Assembly: GCF_000768555.3 (NCBI RefSeq) | Contig: NZ_KN293990.1 | Location: 21,328-85,327 of the forward strand | DNA length: 64,000 bases | Direction of reading: 5' to 3' | Source of the DNA: Roseovarius mucosus DSM 17069 | GTDB lineage: Bacteria > Pseudomonadota > Alphaproteobacteria > Rhodobacterales > Rhodobacteraceae | Shown here: positions 40,405-49,644 of the stretch, one piece after another | Numbering within the stretch: the stretch's first letter is position 1 | Layout of the letters: every line of letters starts with the position of its first letter | Made by a program: the position numbers and the translations under genes | Notes under the pieces: generated by a model | Told to the model about the DNA's origin: nothing | Database searches by the model: none | The model's input: only the letters and a program-made list of their open reading frames with translations

Positions 40405-41472
40405 CTAAGTCGCACCTTTTACGTTACTCGGTCCATGGTAAAACGCACCAGCAAGCCGAGGCACATCGAAGAATGCCTCAAGCCGTTCGGCGTTTTCCTC
40501 GACAAGCCGCTTCGCCTGCTGTGGCAGTTCGGCACTTGCCCGCGCGAAGTCATCAAGCGCAATCGGTTCGAGCGTTGGAACGGATGTCAGACGAAGCATG
40601 CGGTCTCGCCCGATCAACAGCCCTGCCTGACCGAGGGCGTTCTGACTTTGTAGGTGCATCGCGCTTTCGATGATAGTTCTCCAGTGGAACATGCCGCCGC
40701 GCTTGATTTGACCATCAGTCATACGAAGGTCTTGATCGCCACAACCAAGGCTCAGGATTTCGATTTTGTGCCTGTCGACGTTGAAACAGCTCATGGCATC
40801 CACCAGCGCCACCATGACGGGGTTGTTCGCCCAAACACCGCCATCGGCAAAGTGCCGGGTGCCGTTTCGGTAGGTCGAGAAGAACGTCGGTGCAGCGGAT
40901 GTCGCCAATGCCACCGTGACCAGTTCTTCCTGCCAGTCGAGGCGGAAGTCAGGGTGGTGCGGGGTCTTGAGGACGTTGACCTCGTTGAACCCATCGAAAG
41001 CGGGAATGTTCAAACGCACATTGACCGAGCCCAGTTTCCTGTTGCCAAAGCGGTCTCGAAGCGCTCGCTCCAAGGGTTCGCGGTTGTATCGATAGACGGC
41101 AAGATCGCTGGCGAACTGGTAAGCAGATCGCAGCGCGCGACCAATTCGAGTTGGCGGAGACCAAGGCCGGGGAAATATTTCCGACCCGTGGCGCATATAG
41201 ATTTCCAGAACCTCCTCGGCGCGCATTCCTGCTGCCATGCCGAGTGCGATTATTCCTCCGGTTGAAGTGCCAGCGATCATGTCGAAGTAGCTAGCTGCCG
41301 AACCGCCCTTCAAGAAACGACGCTCGCATTCCGCCAGCACCGCCGCAGGCAGAATGCCTTTTATGCCGCCGCCATCAATGGACAGTATGCGAAGATCATC
41401 TGCGGGCCATTCGAGTTGATCTCGACGGTGAAAGATGGTGCCCTGCGAGCGGCGGGATTGAGGTTGTGCCAT
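40405..41472 (-). CDS. capV: CBASS effector: patatin-like phospholipase (CapV type)
   Basis: A 355-aa patatin lipase: oxyanion motif DGGGIKG (33-39), nucleophile GTSTG with Ser70, and catalytic DGG (Asp210). In CBASS, cyclic dinucleotides made by the CD-NTase switch on CapV, which degrades the membrane of the infected cell. The ATG at 41472 has GGAG upstream and overlaps the E2 gene by about 77 bases. It is last in the minus-strand operon CD-NTase - E2 - CapV. Confidence 0.9.
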   Translation of the reverse strand: MAQPQSRRSQGTIFHRRDQLEWPADDLRILSIDGGGIKGILPAAVLAECERRFLKGGSAASYFDMIAGTSTGGIIALGMAAGMRAEEVLEIYMRHGSEIFPRPWSPPTRIGRALRSAYQFASDLAVYRYNREPLERALRDRFGNRKLGSVNVRLNIPAFDGFNEVNVLKTPHHPDFRLDWQEELVTVALATSAAPTFFSTYRNGTRHFADGGVWANNPVMVALVDAMSCFNVDRHKIEILSLGCGDQDLRMTDGQIKRGGMFHWRTIIESAMHLQSQNALGQAGLLIGRDRMLRLTSVPTLEPIALDDFARASAELPQQAKRLVEENAERLEAFFDVPRLAGAFYHGPSNVKGAT

Positions 41473-41974
41473 GAAATATCTCCATAAGTACCGCCAACCT
41501 GGATCGCCCGCCTGACTGACTTCTGATGTGTTTGCCGGTCCCAAACCATTTTCCCGAAGCGAGCCAGCTTTCGTAGCAGCTCAGCCAGTTGGACGCCCAG
41601 GGAATGGTCGTATTGCTGATCAGGTCATCTGGCGACCATTGATCCGCTTCGTCGTCGAAGAGGCAGAGGAATGGCCCCGTACGCTCTGTTCGCGGATGAG
41701 ACACGTAAACATGCGGTAGGGACCCTTCTTTGTTACCGAAACGCCTTTGCAATGTCGGTTCAAGAACCTCAACCAGTGGCTGCAGGTACAGGTTTGATCT
41801 GCCTTCGAGCAATAGGGGTTCCGTATACTCTACCCGCAGCCGGTACGTCGTTCTGTGTGGCTGCAGATGCCCCTCCCAGACACATGTTCGCTGGCTCAGC
41901 CGGTCGCATGACCATTCGGGATAGACATCGGCCATGTCCGCAATCTGATCACCAACAGTTATCATCAGGTACAT
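41396..41974 (-). CDS. CBASS E2-like conjugation protein (short type II)
   Basis: A 192-aa protein overlapping the CD-NTase gene by 26 bases. It follows the pattern of stand-alone bacterial E2 proteins of short type II CBASS: WEGHLQPHRTTYRLRVEYTE, LPHVYVSHPRTERTGPFLCL, then DEADQWSPDDLISNTTIPWA and WLSCYESWLASGKWFG. Cys104 in FLCLF is the likely catalytic cysteine. It would attach the CD-NTase C-terminus to a target and so raise signalling. The last 40 residues beyond GKH overlap capV and are not conserved-looking. An alternative ATG is at 41965. Confidence 0.75.
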   Translation of the reverse strand: MYLMITVGDQIADMADVYPEWSCDRLSQRTCVWEGHLQPHRTTYRLRVEYTEPLLLEGRSNLYLQPLVEVLEPTLQRRFGNKEGSLPHVYVSHPRTERTGPFLCLFDDEADQWSPDDLISNTTIPWASNWLSCYESWLASGKWFGTGKHIRSQSGGRSRLAVLMEIFHGTTSIPPLAGHHLSPSRSTRMARR

Positions 41975-43310
41975 TGCCCCCCATGTTCGTATTCGCGCGT
42001 GCAGGCCTCACGAGACCTGGTGCGGATGCGATCCCAGCACCAAGAGCCGGAGCAGCCAAGGACGAAACTGGTGCCGCAGGTTTCAAATGCCCGCTCGATG
42101 TCATGCCGAGCGCACCATGTTCGAGCTGGACAGTCTGTGCACGATGATAGGCCTGCAGAGCGGTCTCACCGGCCTTTTCGCCGAACAGATCGTCAAACGT
42201 CGATTGGATTACTGCCGGATCGAAGCCAACCCGCTTTAGGTTTTCGAGGCGTTCGATGAGGGTGAGCAAGTCCGCCGCCCAAAGCTGTTGATCGCTCCTT
42301 TGGGTCGGCCAACGATCGGTAAAGAGGTCCGGGTAATGTGCCGGATTGCGAACTTCAAGCAACCGCAGGTTCTGTTCGGCATTGCGGATCTGCCAGCGCA
42401 TACGCTTGGCAATCGCAATCACTTCATCGACCAAACTGTCGTTTCCAGGGCCGCCATCGATTGCAATTGCTGCGATAATGGCGGCCGGGGGTTTGCGTTT
42501 GCCACGGTGATCGTCGTGCTTACGATACCGTTTATCGCGGAACCTTTTGATCAGTTGTAGGGCAACCACGCGAGGCGATTTCTGGTCGAGCGGGACGTGG
42601 CCTGGCATCGGGTGAGTGTCTGCCTTTTGCAGCGCCAGACCAGACGTCTCATTTGACAGCCGCGTGGCCAGTTCGGTGTAGGTTTCGCCATCGACGAGGT
42701 AACGACGCGCGTCGAAGCGCTTCTGAAACGTCTCGCTGATCTCGACGTGAGCATTGAAGTGATTGGCAAAACCCTTCGGGTTGACCTCCTTTTGGTACCG
42801 CTCGTCCGTCTCGGGCTTGTAGTGAAACAAGGTCGCCACGCGTTCGGGGGTCCCGTCGATGCGAACGACTGGCATCAGATCGACCGTGACGCCGTCTGGG
42901 TAGGTAACCGTGATACAGCGGCTGTTTTTCTCAATCAGATAGTCGTAATACGTGCTGCCATTTTCGCCTTTGATCGCCTTGTACAATTGCTCAAGCACCC
43001 ATGCGGGGTCGGTACGAGGAGGGATCGCGATCTCGAGCACGGCGTCAACGTCGTGCTGGTCGGTCTTAAGGCGTGACCGAGTTGCCGCGTGAATTGCAAA
43101 GCTGCCGGATGGATAGACCTCAAGCACTAAGTCCTCGAGAGGGCTACCAGGGCGGTCGACATGCTGTGCGAGTCCACGAAAATGCCTGTCGGCTTCATCG
43201 TGCATGGAGCGGGTGATCTGAACGGCGCGCGCAACGTCCATCAGCGCAGCTTCAACGGGATCGATCTCCAGGCTGCGGGCAAAATCTTCGAGGTTCGTCC
43301 TGATATTCAT
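41949..43310 (-). CDS. CBASS cyclic nucleotide synthase (CD-NTase)
   Basis: A 453-aa nucleotidyltransferase of the cGAS/DncV type. The active site is complete: GS (69-70) in YPSGSFAIH, then DVD (Asp87 and Asp89) in HDVDAVLEI, and a third acidic residue Asp144 in VTVDLMPVV. A helical C-terminal domain follows, ending in a flexible Ala/Gly/Pro tail that suits conjugation by the E2-like protein. On phage infection it would make a cyclic oligonucleotide that activates the patatin effector. First gene of the operon; the nucleotide product cannot be read from sequence. Confidence 0.9.
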   Translation of the reverse strand: MNIRTNLEDFARSLEIDPVEAALMDVARAVQITRSMHDEADRHFRGLAQHVDRPGSPLEDLVLEVYPSGSFAIHAATRSRLKTDQHDVDAVLEIAIPPRTDPAWVLEQLYKAIKGENGSTYYDYLIEKNSRCITVTYPDGVTVDLMPVVRIDGTPERVATLFHYKPETDERYQKEVNPKGFANHFNAHVEISETFQKRFDARRYLVDGETYTELATRLSNETSGLALQKADTHPMPGHVPLDQKSPRVVALQLIKRFRDKRYRKHDDHRGKRKPPAAIIAAIAIDGGPGNDSLVDEVIAIAKRMRWQIRNAEQNLRLLEVRNPAHYPDLFTDRWPTQRSDQQLWAADLLTLIERLENLKRVGFDPAVIQSTFDDLFGEKAGETALQAYHRAQTVQLEHGALGMTSSGHLKPAAPVSSLAAPALGAGIASAPGLVRPARANTNMGGNVPDDNCW

Positions 43311-43358
43311 GTTTTTCTGCCCCCTCAGGCTTGACGGATTCCCCGATCCGTCCTACAG

Positions 43359-43425
43359 TTTTTGACGCTTTCGTAGGATAGAAAGTCAAAAAAGAAGCCG
43401 CGAGCAAGCGGCGTGAATCCTACGA
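43359..43425. promoter_or_regulatory. Operator region between the CBASS operon and xre
   Basis: Two interlocked inverted repeats in the divergent gap: TTTTTGAC (43359-43366) with GTCAAAAA (43385-43392), and TCGTAGGAT (43371-43379) with ATCCTACGA (43417-43425), all perfect. A half-site CCTACAG lies at 43352. These are candidate binding sites for the adjacent Xre repressor, controlling both directions. Confidence 0.6.
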
Positions 43426-43455
43426 TATCGTCATAGTAACATATGCGGGAGCGTC

Positions 43456-43791
43456 ATGTCAAATTCTACGGATTCCAACGGCGGGTTTGGTGACAGGTTG
43501 CGGCTAGCTAGAGAGGCGCGAGGGATCAACCAAACAGAGCTTGCGGCGAAAACAGGGTTACAGCCATCAGCAATCGGCCACTTCGAGAAGGAACGGCGCA
43601 AGCCTTCCTTTGCAAACATTCGGACCCTCGCCAAAGCATTAAGCGTTACATCAGACTACCTGCTCGGCAGGACTAACGACATGGCCGGGGCAACGACGGC
43701 TTTTCGCGGTGAAGAAAATTTATCGGATGACGACCGAGAACATATCCAGATGATGATCGACCTCATGAACCAAAGAAAGTCGGGTAAGTGA
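43456..43791 (+). CDS. Xre-family repressor (CapH-like)
   Basis: A 111-aa protein with a cI/Xre helix-turn-helix: LRLAREARGINQTELAAKTG, LQPSAIGHFEKERRKPSFAN, then ALSVTSDYLLGR. A short tail follows. It stands divergent to the CBASS operon and overlaps the protease gene by 4 bases. By analogy with CapH it would keep CBASS transcription low until cut by its partner protease. Confidence 0.85.
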   Translation: MSNSTDSNGGFGDRLRLAREARGINQTELAAKTGLQPSAIGHFEKERRKPSFANIRTLAKALSVTSDYLLGRTNDMAGATTAFRGEENLSDDDREHIQMMIDLMNQRKSGK

Positions 43792-44675
43792 GCAAATTCC
43801 GAATTCAAATGGCGCGGCGCCAAGGCGAGCTCAAAGCAAGAGAGAAGGGCTACGATACCTTCCCCGTTGATCCGTTTGTGATTGCGGAGCGCGAAGACAT
43901 CTTTGTCGAGCCAAAGGATCCGGGCCAGGTTGGCGTGAGCGGCGGGATCATCTTCCATGATGACAGCGTTGGCATCTTCTACGCCACCAATATCAAGAGC
44001 GAAGGGTTTCGAAGGTTCACCGTAGCGCACGAGCTTGGCCACTATTTTCTCGAGGGGCATCCCGAGGAGATTTTGAAAACTGCGCCGATCCACATTTCAA
44101 GAGCAGGGTTTTCACAAGGGACCAGCTCGATAGAGCTAGAGGCGGATCATTTTGCGTCTGGGTTGCTAATGCCCTCCAAGCTGGTTGGTGAGGTGATTGG
44201 GGGAAACCGTGTCGGTCTGGATGGCATCGTCGCGCTAAGCCAGCTGGCAGAATGCTCGCTTACGGCCTCTGCTATCAGAGCCGCCGAATGTTGCGACTAT
44301 CCGATGGCGGTCGTAGTCAGTTCCGGTGACAAGGCCGCATACGCTTTCTTGTCGGAAAGTTTCAAGAAACTCGACAAGCTCACGTTCCTCAAAAAGGGTA
44401 CTCCGCTGCCGAGAACCCATACCCTGCGTTTCAACGCTGATACGCAAAACATCCGGTCCGCGCGCTCGATATGTGGGCAAACCAGCCTTGCTGAATGGTT
44501 CTCTTGCGCGCGACGGCTTGCGTTGGATGAAGAGGTTATCGGTCTCGGCGCTTACGGCTTTACTCTCACAGTCCTTTCCAGCGAAGAACTTGCCGACGAC
44601 CCTGATGGCGAGGACTACGAAGAGGAAGCCTCATTGATTGAAAGCTGGACCCCCAAGTTCGCTCGAGGTCGCTAG
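43788..44675 (+). CDS. ImmA/IrrE-family metallopeptidase (CapP-like)
   Basis: A 295-aa protein starting with GTG. The zinc protease motif HELGH lies in FTVAHELGHYFLEGHPEEI, with the third ligand likely in SSIELEADHFASGLLMP. The C-terminal half is strand-rich, possibly a sensor. ImmA/IrrE proteases cut Xre-type repressors; CapP does so for CBASS after DNA damage. Gene pairing and position support this role; the trigger is unknown. Confidence 0.85.
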   Translation: MSKFRIQMARRQGELKAREKGYDTFPVDPFVIAEREDIFVEPKDPGQVGVSGGIIFHDDSVGIFYATNIKSEGFRRFTVAHELGHYFLEGHPEEILKTAPIHISRAGFSQGTSSIELEADHFASGLLMPSKLVGEVIGGNRVGLDGIVALSQLAECSLTASAIRAAECCDYPMAVVVSSGDKAAYAFLSESFKKLDKLTFLKKGTPLPRTHTLRFNADTQNIRSARSICGQTSLAEWFSCARRLALDEEVIGLGAYGFTLTVLSSEELADDPDGEDYEEEASLIESWTPKFARGR

Positions 44676-44749
44676 CGTAACCTTACTCACCAACTTCCGG
44701 ATTCTCGTTATGTACTTGACGCTGGAAGTAGGTAGCCCCGCTGTCATTG

Positions 44750-45400
44750 GGGAGTGGAAAGAACCTGGGGATCAGGCTGCTCGGAGACGCCTTTCGCCGA
44801 GCCTTCCATCCAGGACTGCGGCCCGAACCGTTGCCACGCGATGTGCGCCCTGCGGGGTCCAGCGCATTCGGCGCTTCTTGCCCATGCGATCGTTGGCGAT
44901 CTCGTTAACCAAACCTTCAGCCCGCGATGTCGATACCGCTTTCCCATTTCGACGCCGTCGACCATAATCGACAAGTGCCGCGCGATTGTATTCTAGATAG
45001 GTCTGCAGCTCCATTGTGCGCGCAACGGCCGAAAACGCTGCGTCGTTCGTTCTGCCAACAGTTTGGCTTCGCACGCGCATGCCAAATTCGAACAGCGTTT
45101 CAATCGCTTCAAATGCCCGAGCCGTTTGGCCATGCCATATGCGCCAACGCAAGTTTTCTACCAGCATCTCGACCGCGAGGCTGTCGGCGGCTTCCAGCAA
45201 AGAAAACAGGGTTTGGAATGTCGTTTCCACATGTCGGATGCGTATTGAAATATGCCACCAGTCCAGGATGTGATTGATCTCCGCACCGGTGGCGTCGCGC
45301 ATCAGTCGTGGCAATGCAGGGTCACCATCTGAGAGAACCGTAACAGCGGTCCCATCACGCCATCCGGTGGTTTCCAGGTTTCTTCGCAGATATAGGCGGT
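44750..45400 (-). mobile_element. ISKra4-family remnant (C-terminal half)
   Basis: The end GGGAGTGGAAAG at 44750 matches the complete copy at 58402. The minus-strand frame 45314-44772 gives the C-terminal 180 aa (HILDWWHISIRIRHVETTF, TSRAEGLVNEIANDRMGK), and homology continues to about 45397 (AVTVLSDGDPALPRLM). The rest of the element is missing. Confidence 0.9.
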
Positions 45401-45458
45401 GTCATCTCAGGGTCTGGTTGCTGTTTGAACAGCCAGACCAACCTCCAGACTGTTCAAC

Positions 45459-45740
45459 TTGCGCTCGCTCAAAGGCAAGGTCGAGGTCATCGAACTCGCT
45501 CCACCCGCAGTGCAAACCGAACTCACCCCCGGTCAATCCAGCCGTGAGGGATATATGCCCCTCGACACCTTTGTCGACGAAGTAATGGATCTGTTCCTCC
45601 GCAAGCCGACACCCAAGGAAATTCTGGTGGAACGCGTCGGCTTCCTACGCTGGGCGGAACGCGACGGAAACTTCGATCAAGCTGTCGAGATCCTGAATGC
45701 TCCGAGAGATCCAGCCCATCAGCCGCCAGTGGCCCAGTAA
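45459..45740 (+). pseudogene. C-terminal fragment of a short-chain dehydrogenase
   Basis: About 93 residues (KVEVIELAPPAVQTELTPGQ, YMPLDTFVDEVMDLF, EILVERVGFLRWAE) match the end of DltE-type SDR oxidoreductases. The Rossmann core with the TGxxxGIG and YxxxK motifs is absent; the break coincides with the ISKra4 remnant. Non-functional. Confidence 0.75.
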
Positions 45741-45812
45741 GTCGGTGAATGTGGGTAACCGCCAATCAGACGATGGCCGAACTTCAATGAAGACGCGATG
45801 AAAGGAAGTATT

Positions 45813-46445
45813 ATGAGCAAAAACAGGAAGCGAAGCAAACGAACGCGGCGGTGGCTACTGACCCGTCGAGCCGTTCTCGCAAGTGGTTCGGCCGCATGGG
45901 CGTTGACGGGATTCGGCTTTAGAATGCCAACCTTGGCTCAAGAGATCTCGGTTGCCGCGCCTACGGAATTCCTTCCAAGGGTTCCGGTGTCCTTTGAGGT
46001 CAATGGTGTGATGCAGGATCTTGAGCTAGATCCGCGCACATCGCTCCTCGACGCTCTCCGCGAAACGATCGGACTCTCCGGCACCAAGAAAGGCTGCGAT
46101 CATGGCCAGTGCGGCACTTGCACAGTCCATATCGACGGTAGGCGGGTAGCCTCTTGCTTGACGATGGCGGCACAGGTTGCCGATCACAAAGTGATAACCA
46201 TCGAAGGGCTCGGGGATGATGATACGATCCATCCGATGCAGCAAGCTTTCATTGATCACGATGCGTTGCAATGCGGCTACTGTACGCCCGGGCAGATCAT
46301 GGCCGCGGTGGCCTGCGTACGCGAAGGTCACACGAACAGCGAGGCCCAAATCCGTGAATACATGAGCGGTAACTTGTGCCGCTGTGGCGCCTATCCCGGA
46401 ATCGTCGCTGCTATCCAGGATGCAGCCCCAAAAATGGAGGGTTGA
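45813..46445 (+). CDS. paoA: Aldehyde oxidoreductase, [2Fe-2S] subunit
   Basis: A 210-aa iron-sulfur subunit of a xanthine-oxidase-family aldehyde oxidoreductase. A twin-arginine signal (TRRWLLTRRAVLASG) sends the folded complex to the periplasm. Plant-type cluster cysteines are in GCDHGQCGTCTVHIDG; the second cluster is in QCGYCTPGQ and GNLCRCGAYPG. AAGGAAG precedes the ATG. It is followed by paoB after 3 bases. Confidence 0.92.
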   Translation: MSKNRKRSKRTRRWLLTRRAVLASGSAAWALTGFGFRMPTLAQEISVAAPTEFLPRVPVSFEVNGVMQDLELDPRTSLLDALRETIGLSGTKKGCDHGQCGTCTVHIDGRRVASCLTMAAQVADHKVITIEGLGDDDTIHPMQQAFIDHDALQCGYCTPGQIMAAVACVREGHTNSEAQIREYMSGNLCRCGAYPGIVAAIQDAAPKMEG

Positions 46446-46448
46446 CCC

Positions 46449-47441
46449 ATGCAGCCAATTTCCTACGCCCGGCCGGCTTCCCTTGCTTCCGCCATCTCCA
46501 CGCTTGCCGCAGGCGGTGCCAGCACGCGTGTGCTCGCGGGAGGAACGACCTTGTATGACCTCATGAAGCTCGATGTGGAGCAGCCCGAGCGAATCGTCGA
46601 CATCAATAATCTCGGCGAACTTGCCGCCTTCGATACCTCCGGAGACGAGCTGGTTTTCGGCGCCCTCGCACGCATGAGCGACGTGTCAGCGGATGCCCGT
46701 CTCACCAACGAGTTTCCAGCGCTCTCAGAAGCGCTGTGGAAGGCCGCATCGCAGCAACTCCGCAACATGGCGAGTCTCGGCGGCAATCTCCTGCAGCGGA
46801 CCCGCTGCGCTTATTTCCGGCACGGCGCTCCGTTCGCGTGCAACAAGCGTTCGCCCGGATCCGGGTGTGCGGCGATCGAAGGTCTTAATCGGGGCCACGC
46901 ACTCTTCGGTGGCTCTGACGCTTGTATTGCCACATACCCTGGCGATTTCGCGGTGGCGCTCGTGGCCTTTGATGCACAAATCGATATCGCTGGCCCTGAT
47001 GGAGAGAGGACCATCCCCCTCTCCGCGTTGCACCGGCAGCCCGGCGATAATCCGCGCCACGATACGATCCTCCTGCCAGAGGAGATCATTGTTCGGATAC
47101 GAGTTCCAGCCGACATTGTCGGACGTGCCTCGACCTATCACAAGATCCGAGATCGCGAGTCCTACGCCTTTGCCGTGGTCTCCGCGGCAGCGGCGGTACG
47201 CTTTGAGGCGGGCGTTGTGGCCGATGCGCGGCTTGCGCTTGGGGGAGTGGCCACAGTGCCCTGGCGTGCCCGCGAAGCCGAGCGATCGCTCCTTGGCAAG
47301 CCATTGACACCTGAGACCGCCCGCGCGGCCGGCGAACTCGCCTTTACCGACGCGGCCACCAGACAACACGACGCCTTCAAGGTAGAACTCGGCGCCAATG
47401 TCGTTCGAGACGCACTGCTCATTGCAAGCGGGAGATTCTGA
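46449..47441 (+). CDS. paoB: Aldehyde oxidoreductase, FAD subunit
   Basis: A 330-aa FAD-binding subunit. Flavin motifs: RVLAGGTTLYDLMKLDVEQP, ASLGGNLLQRTRCAYFRHG and CNKRSPGSGCAAIEG, the last with cysteines that bind an extra [4Fe-4S] cluster in PaoB/YagS. The C-terminal CO-dehydrogenase flavoprotein domain follows. It passes electrons from the molybdenum subunit to the external acceptor. Confidence 0.92.
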   Translation: MQPISYARPASLASAISTLAAGGASTRVLAGGTTLYDLMKLDVEQPERIVDINNLGELAAFDTSGDELVFGALARMSDVSADARLTNEFPALSEALWKAASQQLRNMASLGGNLLQRTRCAYFRHGAPFACNKRSPGSGCAAIEGLNRGHALFGGSDACIATYPGDFAVALVAFDAQIDIAGPDGERTIPLSALHRQPGDNPRHDTILLPEEIIVRIRVPADIVGRASTYHKIRDRESYAFAVVSAAAAVRFEAGVVADARLALGGVATVPWRAREAERSLLGKPLTPETARAAGELAFTDAATRQHDAFKVELGANVVRDALLIASGRF

Positions 47442-47442
47442 C

Positions 47443-49644
47443 ATGCAAACTCGATCCTATACTGAAATCCCGCGTGTCGATGCCTATGATAAAGTGCGCG
47501 GTACGGCGACCTACGGAACTGACAATAATCCAGCCGGCCTCACGCATGGAGCCTTTACAACCGCCACGATCGGAAAGGGTCGCATAGCGGCCATGGATCT
47601 GTCGGCGGCCAAGGCCGTCGACGGCGTCAGGCTGATCGTGACCCACGAGCAGACCGGAACCCTGAAGCCGGCGCGCTTCATTATGCAGCACGGCTTTGCC
47701 TTTCAGAGCTATTCGCCGGTTCTGACGCCGCAGGTGGCATATCGCGGGCAGCCGGTTGCGCTTGTCGTGGCTGACACACTTGAAGCCGCAATAGACGCGG
47801 CCTCACGTATCCTCATCACATATGAGGAAGTGCCCTTCGCGTCTGCACTAAACAGCAAGGGTGCGGAAGCCGTTCCGCAGACTGAGGCCGCCACAGCTTG
47901 GCCAATTGAAGACATTGTTGTCGGCGACGCCGAGGCGGCCTATTCGGCTGCGCCGGTCAAGGTTGATGGGACTTACACCATGTCTCAACAGCACCAAAAT
48001 CCTATGGAGCTCATCGGAACCGTGGCAGCGTGGGACGGCGACCACCTTACCGTCTATGAAGGTACACAAAGTGCCGGTGCCTGCAAGTTCGGCCTCGCCG
48101 AACAACTGGGAGTTTCTGCGGACAATATCACAGTTATCTCGCCCTACATCGGTGGTGGCTTTGGTCAAAAGAATACCATGCAGTCGCAGCAGGTTCTCAC
48201 AGCCTTCGCGGCACGTGAACTTGGAAGGCCAGTCAAGGTAGTCGTGCCGCGAAGGCAGGTCTTCCACGATTCGAGCTTCCGGCCGGCCACGCGTCAGCGC
48301 GTGCGCCTGTCAGCCGACAGCACTGGCCGTTTCACAGCGGCGATTTATGACGTCGATGCGCAAACATCCATGCATGACTTCTTTCAGTCTGAGCATGCCG
48401 ACACTGCCGCCCGTCATTACGGCTATGGCGCGTTCCGCAGCTTTGCCCGGCTGGTACGCACCGATACGCCCACGCCGGGCTATATGCGAGCGCCCTTCGA
48501 ACATGCTACGGCATTTGCCATAGAGAGCGCGGTTGATGAACTTGCGTACGAGCTCGAGATGGATCCCGTGCAAATCCGGCTCTTGAACGATACAGAAACT
48601 GATATCGTATCCGGTCTGCCGCACTCTTCGCGGCACGTATCCAAGTGTCTCAGTCGCGGTGCTGAGATGTTTGGCTGGGAGAGGCGAACACCGGCGCCGC
48701 AGTCGATGCTCGCCGAAAACGGCGACCTCATCGGCATGGGGGTTGCCATCGGCCTTTATGCCGGAGCAGGTGGTCCCAATCGCGCCACTATTCGTGCAAC
48801 CCGTGAAGGCGTGATCGAGATCAGCCTCGGCGTCCACGAAATGGGACAAGGCATCCGGACCGCGATCGCCAACGTCGTTGCGCGACACCTCAACGTGGCG
48901 CCGGAGAGCGTGACGGCGATCCTTGGCGATACTCGCAGCGGCGTGCCGCAGATGCTGACGGCCGGCTCCTGGGGCTCTGCCTCATCAATTCCCGCTGCCG
49001 AGGCAGCCTGCGAGGCGCTGCGCAACGCGCTCGACGCACTCGGCACGAATGCCCCCGAGGGGTCATCACCAGCAGAAATTCTTACACTCGCTGGCCGCAG
49101 CGAGCTTTCGGTTAATGCCGCAACATTCGCACCTGGCCAAAACAAAGAAGCCTTGGGCGAAATTGACACCGGCCATGTCGCACCGACAGGTCCGATGTAT
49201 CCCGACTTCGTCACCTACAGCTATGCGGCGCATTTCGTTGAAGTCCGGATAGAATCGACCACGCGCCGCATCCGCATACCAAGAGTGGTCAGCATGTTTG
49301 ATTGCGGGCGTGTTTTGAGCCCACGCACGGCGCGCAGCCAGGCAATCGGTGGCGTCGTCTGGGGTGTCGGCGGCGCCTTGCGCGAGGCCGGAGAGGTGGA
49401 TGAGCGCTATGGTGGGGTCCTCAACGCCGACATCGCCGAGTATCTGGTGCCGGTCAATGCGGATATAGGGTCGATAGACGTCGGCTTCATCGATGAACCC
49501 GATCCGATGGTGAACCGGTCTGGTATAAAGGGCCTTGGTGAGGTCGTCCTTGCAGGCGTAGCCCCGGCGATCACCAACGCCGTCTATCATGCGACCGGGA
49601 TACGCGCACGCCACCTGCCAGTTCGTATCGAGGACTTGATCTGA
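47443..49644 (+). CDS. paoC: Aldehyde oxidoreductase, molybdenum subunit
   Basis: A 733-aa molybdopterin subunit. Landmarks: SPYIGGGFGQKN, YMRAPFEHATAFAIESAVDE, GVHEMGQGIRTAIANV and the C-terminal NRSGIKGLGEVVLAGVAPAI with the catalytic glutamate. It oxidises aldehydes to acids, probably for detoxification as in PaoABC of E. coli. The ATG at 47443 follows the paoB stop by one base. It needs molybdopterin cytosine dinucleotide and a PaoD/XdhC chaperone; none is in the window. Confidence 0.92.
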   Translation: MQTRSYTEIPRVDAYDKVRGTATYGTDNNPAGLTHGAFTTATIGKGRIAAMDLSAAKAVDGVRLIVTHEQTGTLKPARFIMQHGFAFQSYSPVLTPQVAYRGQPVALVVADTLEAAIDAASRILITYEEVPFASALNSKGAEAVPQTEAATAWPIEDIVVGDAEAAYSAAPVKVDGTYTMSQQHQNPMELIGTVAAWDGDHLTVYEGTQSAGACKFGLAEQLGVSADNITVISPYIGGGFGQKNTMQSQQVLTAFAARELGRPVKVVVPRRQVFHDSSFRPATRQRVRLSADSTGRFTAAIYDVDAQTSMHDFFQSEHADTAARHYGYGAFRSFARLVRTDTPTPGYMRAPFEHATAFAIESAVDELAYELEMDPVQIRLLNDTETDIVSGLPHSSRHVSKCLSRGAEMFGWERRTPAPQSMLAENGDLIGMGVAIGLYAGAGGPNRATIRATREGVIEISLGVHEMGQGIRTAIANVVARHLNVAPESVTAILGDTRSGVPQMLTAGSWGSASSIPAAEAACEALRNALDALGTNAPEGSSPAEILTLAGRSELSVNAATFAPGQNKEALGEIDTGHVAPTGPMYPDFVTYSYAAHFVEVRIESTTRRIRIPRVVSMFDCGRVLSPRTARSQAIGGVVWGVGGALREAGEVDERYGGVLNADIAEYLVPVNADIGSIDVGFIDEPDPMVNRSGIKGLGEVVLAGVAPAITNAVYHATGIRARHLPVRIEDLI

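Noticed and set aside
41396..41471. The 40-residue C-terminal tail of the E2-like protein as a separate functional domain
   Set aside because: It overlaps the capV coding start in another frame and is Ser/Arg/His-rich, as expected for read-through; I treat it as unproved.
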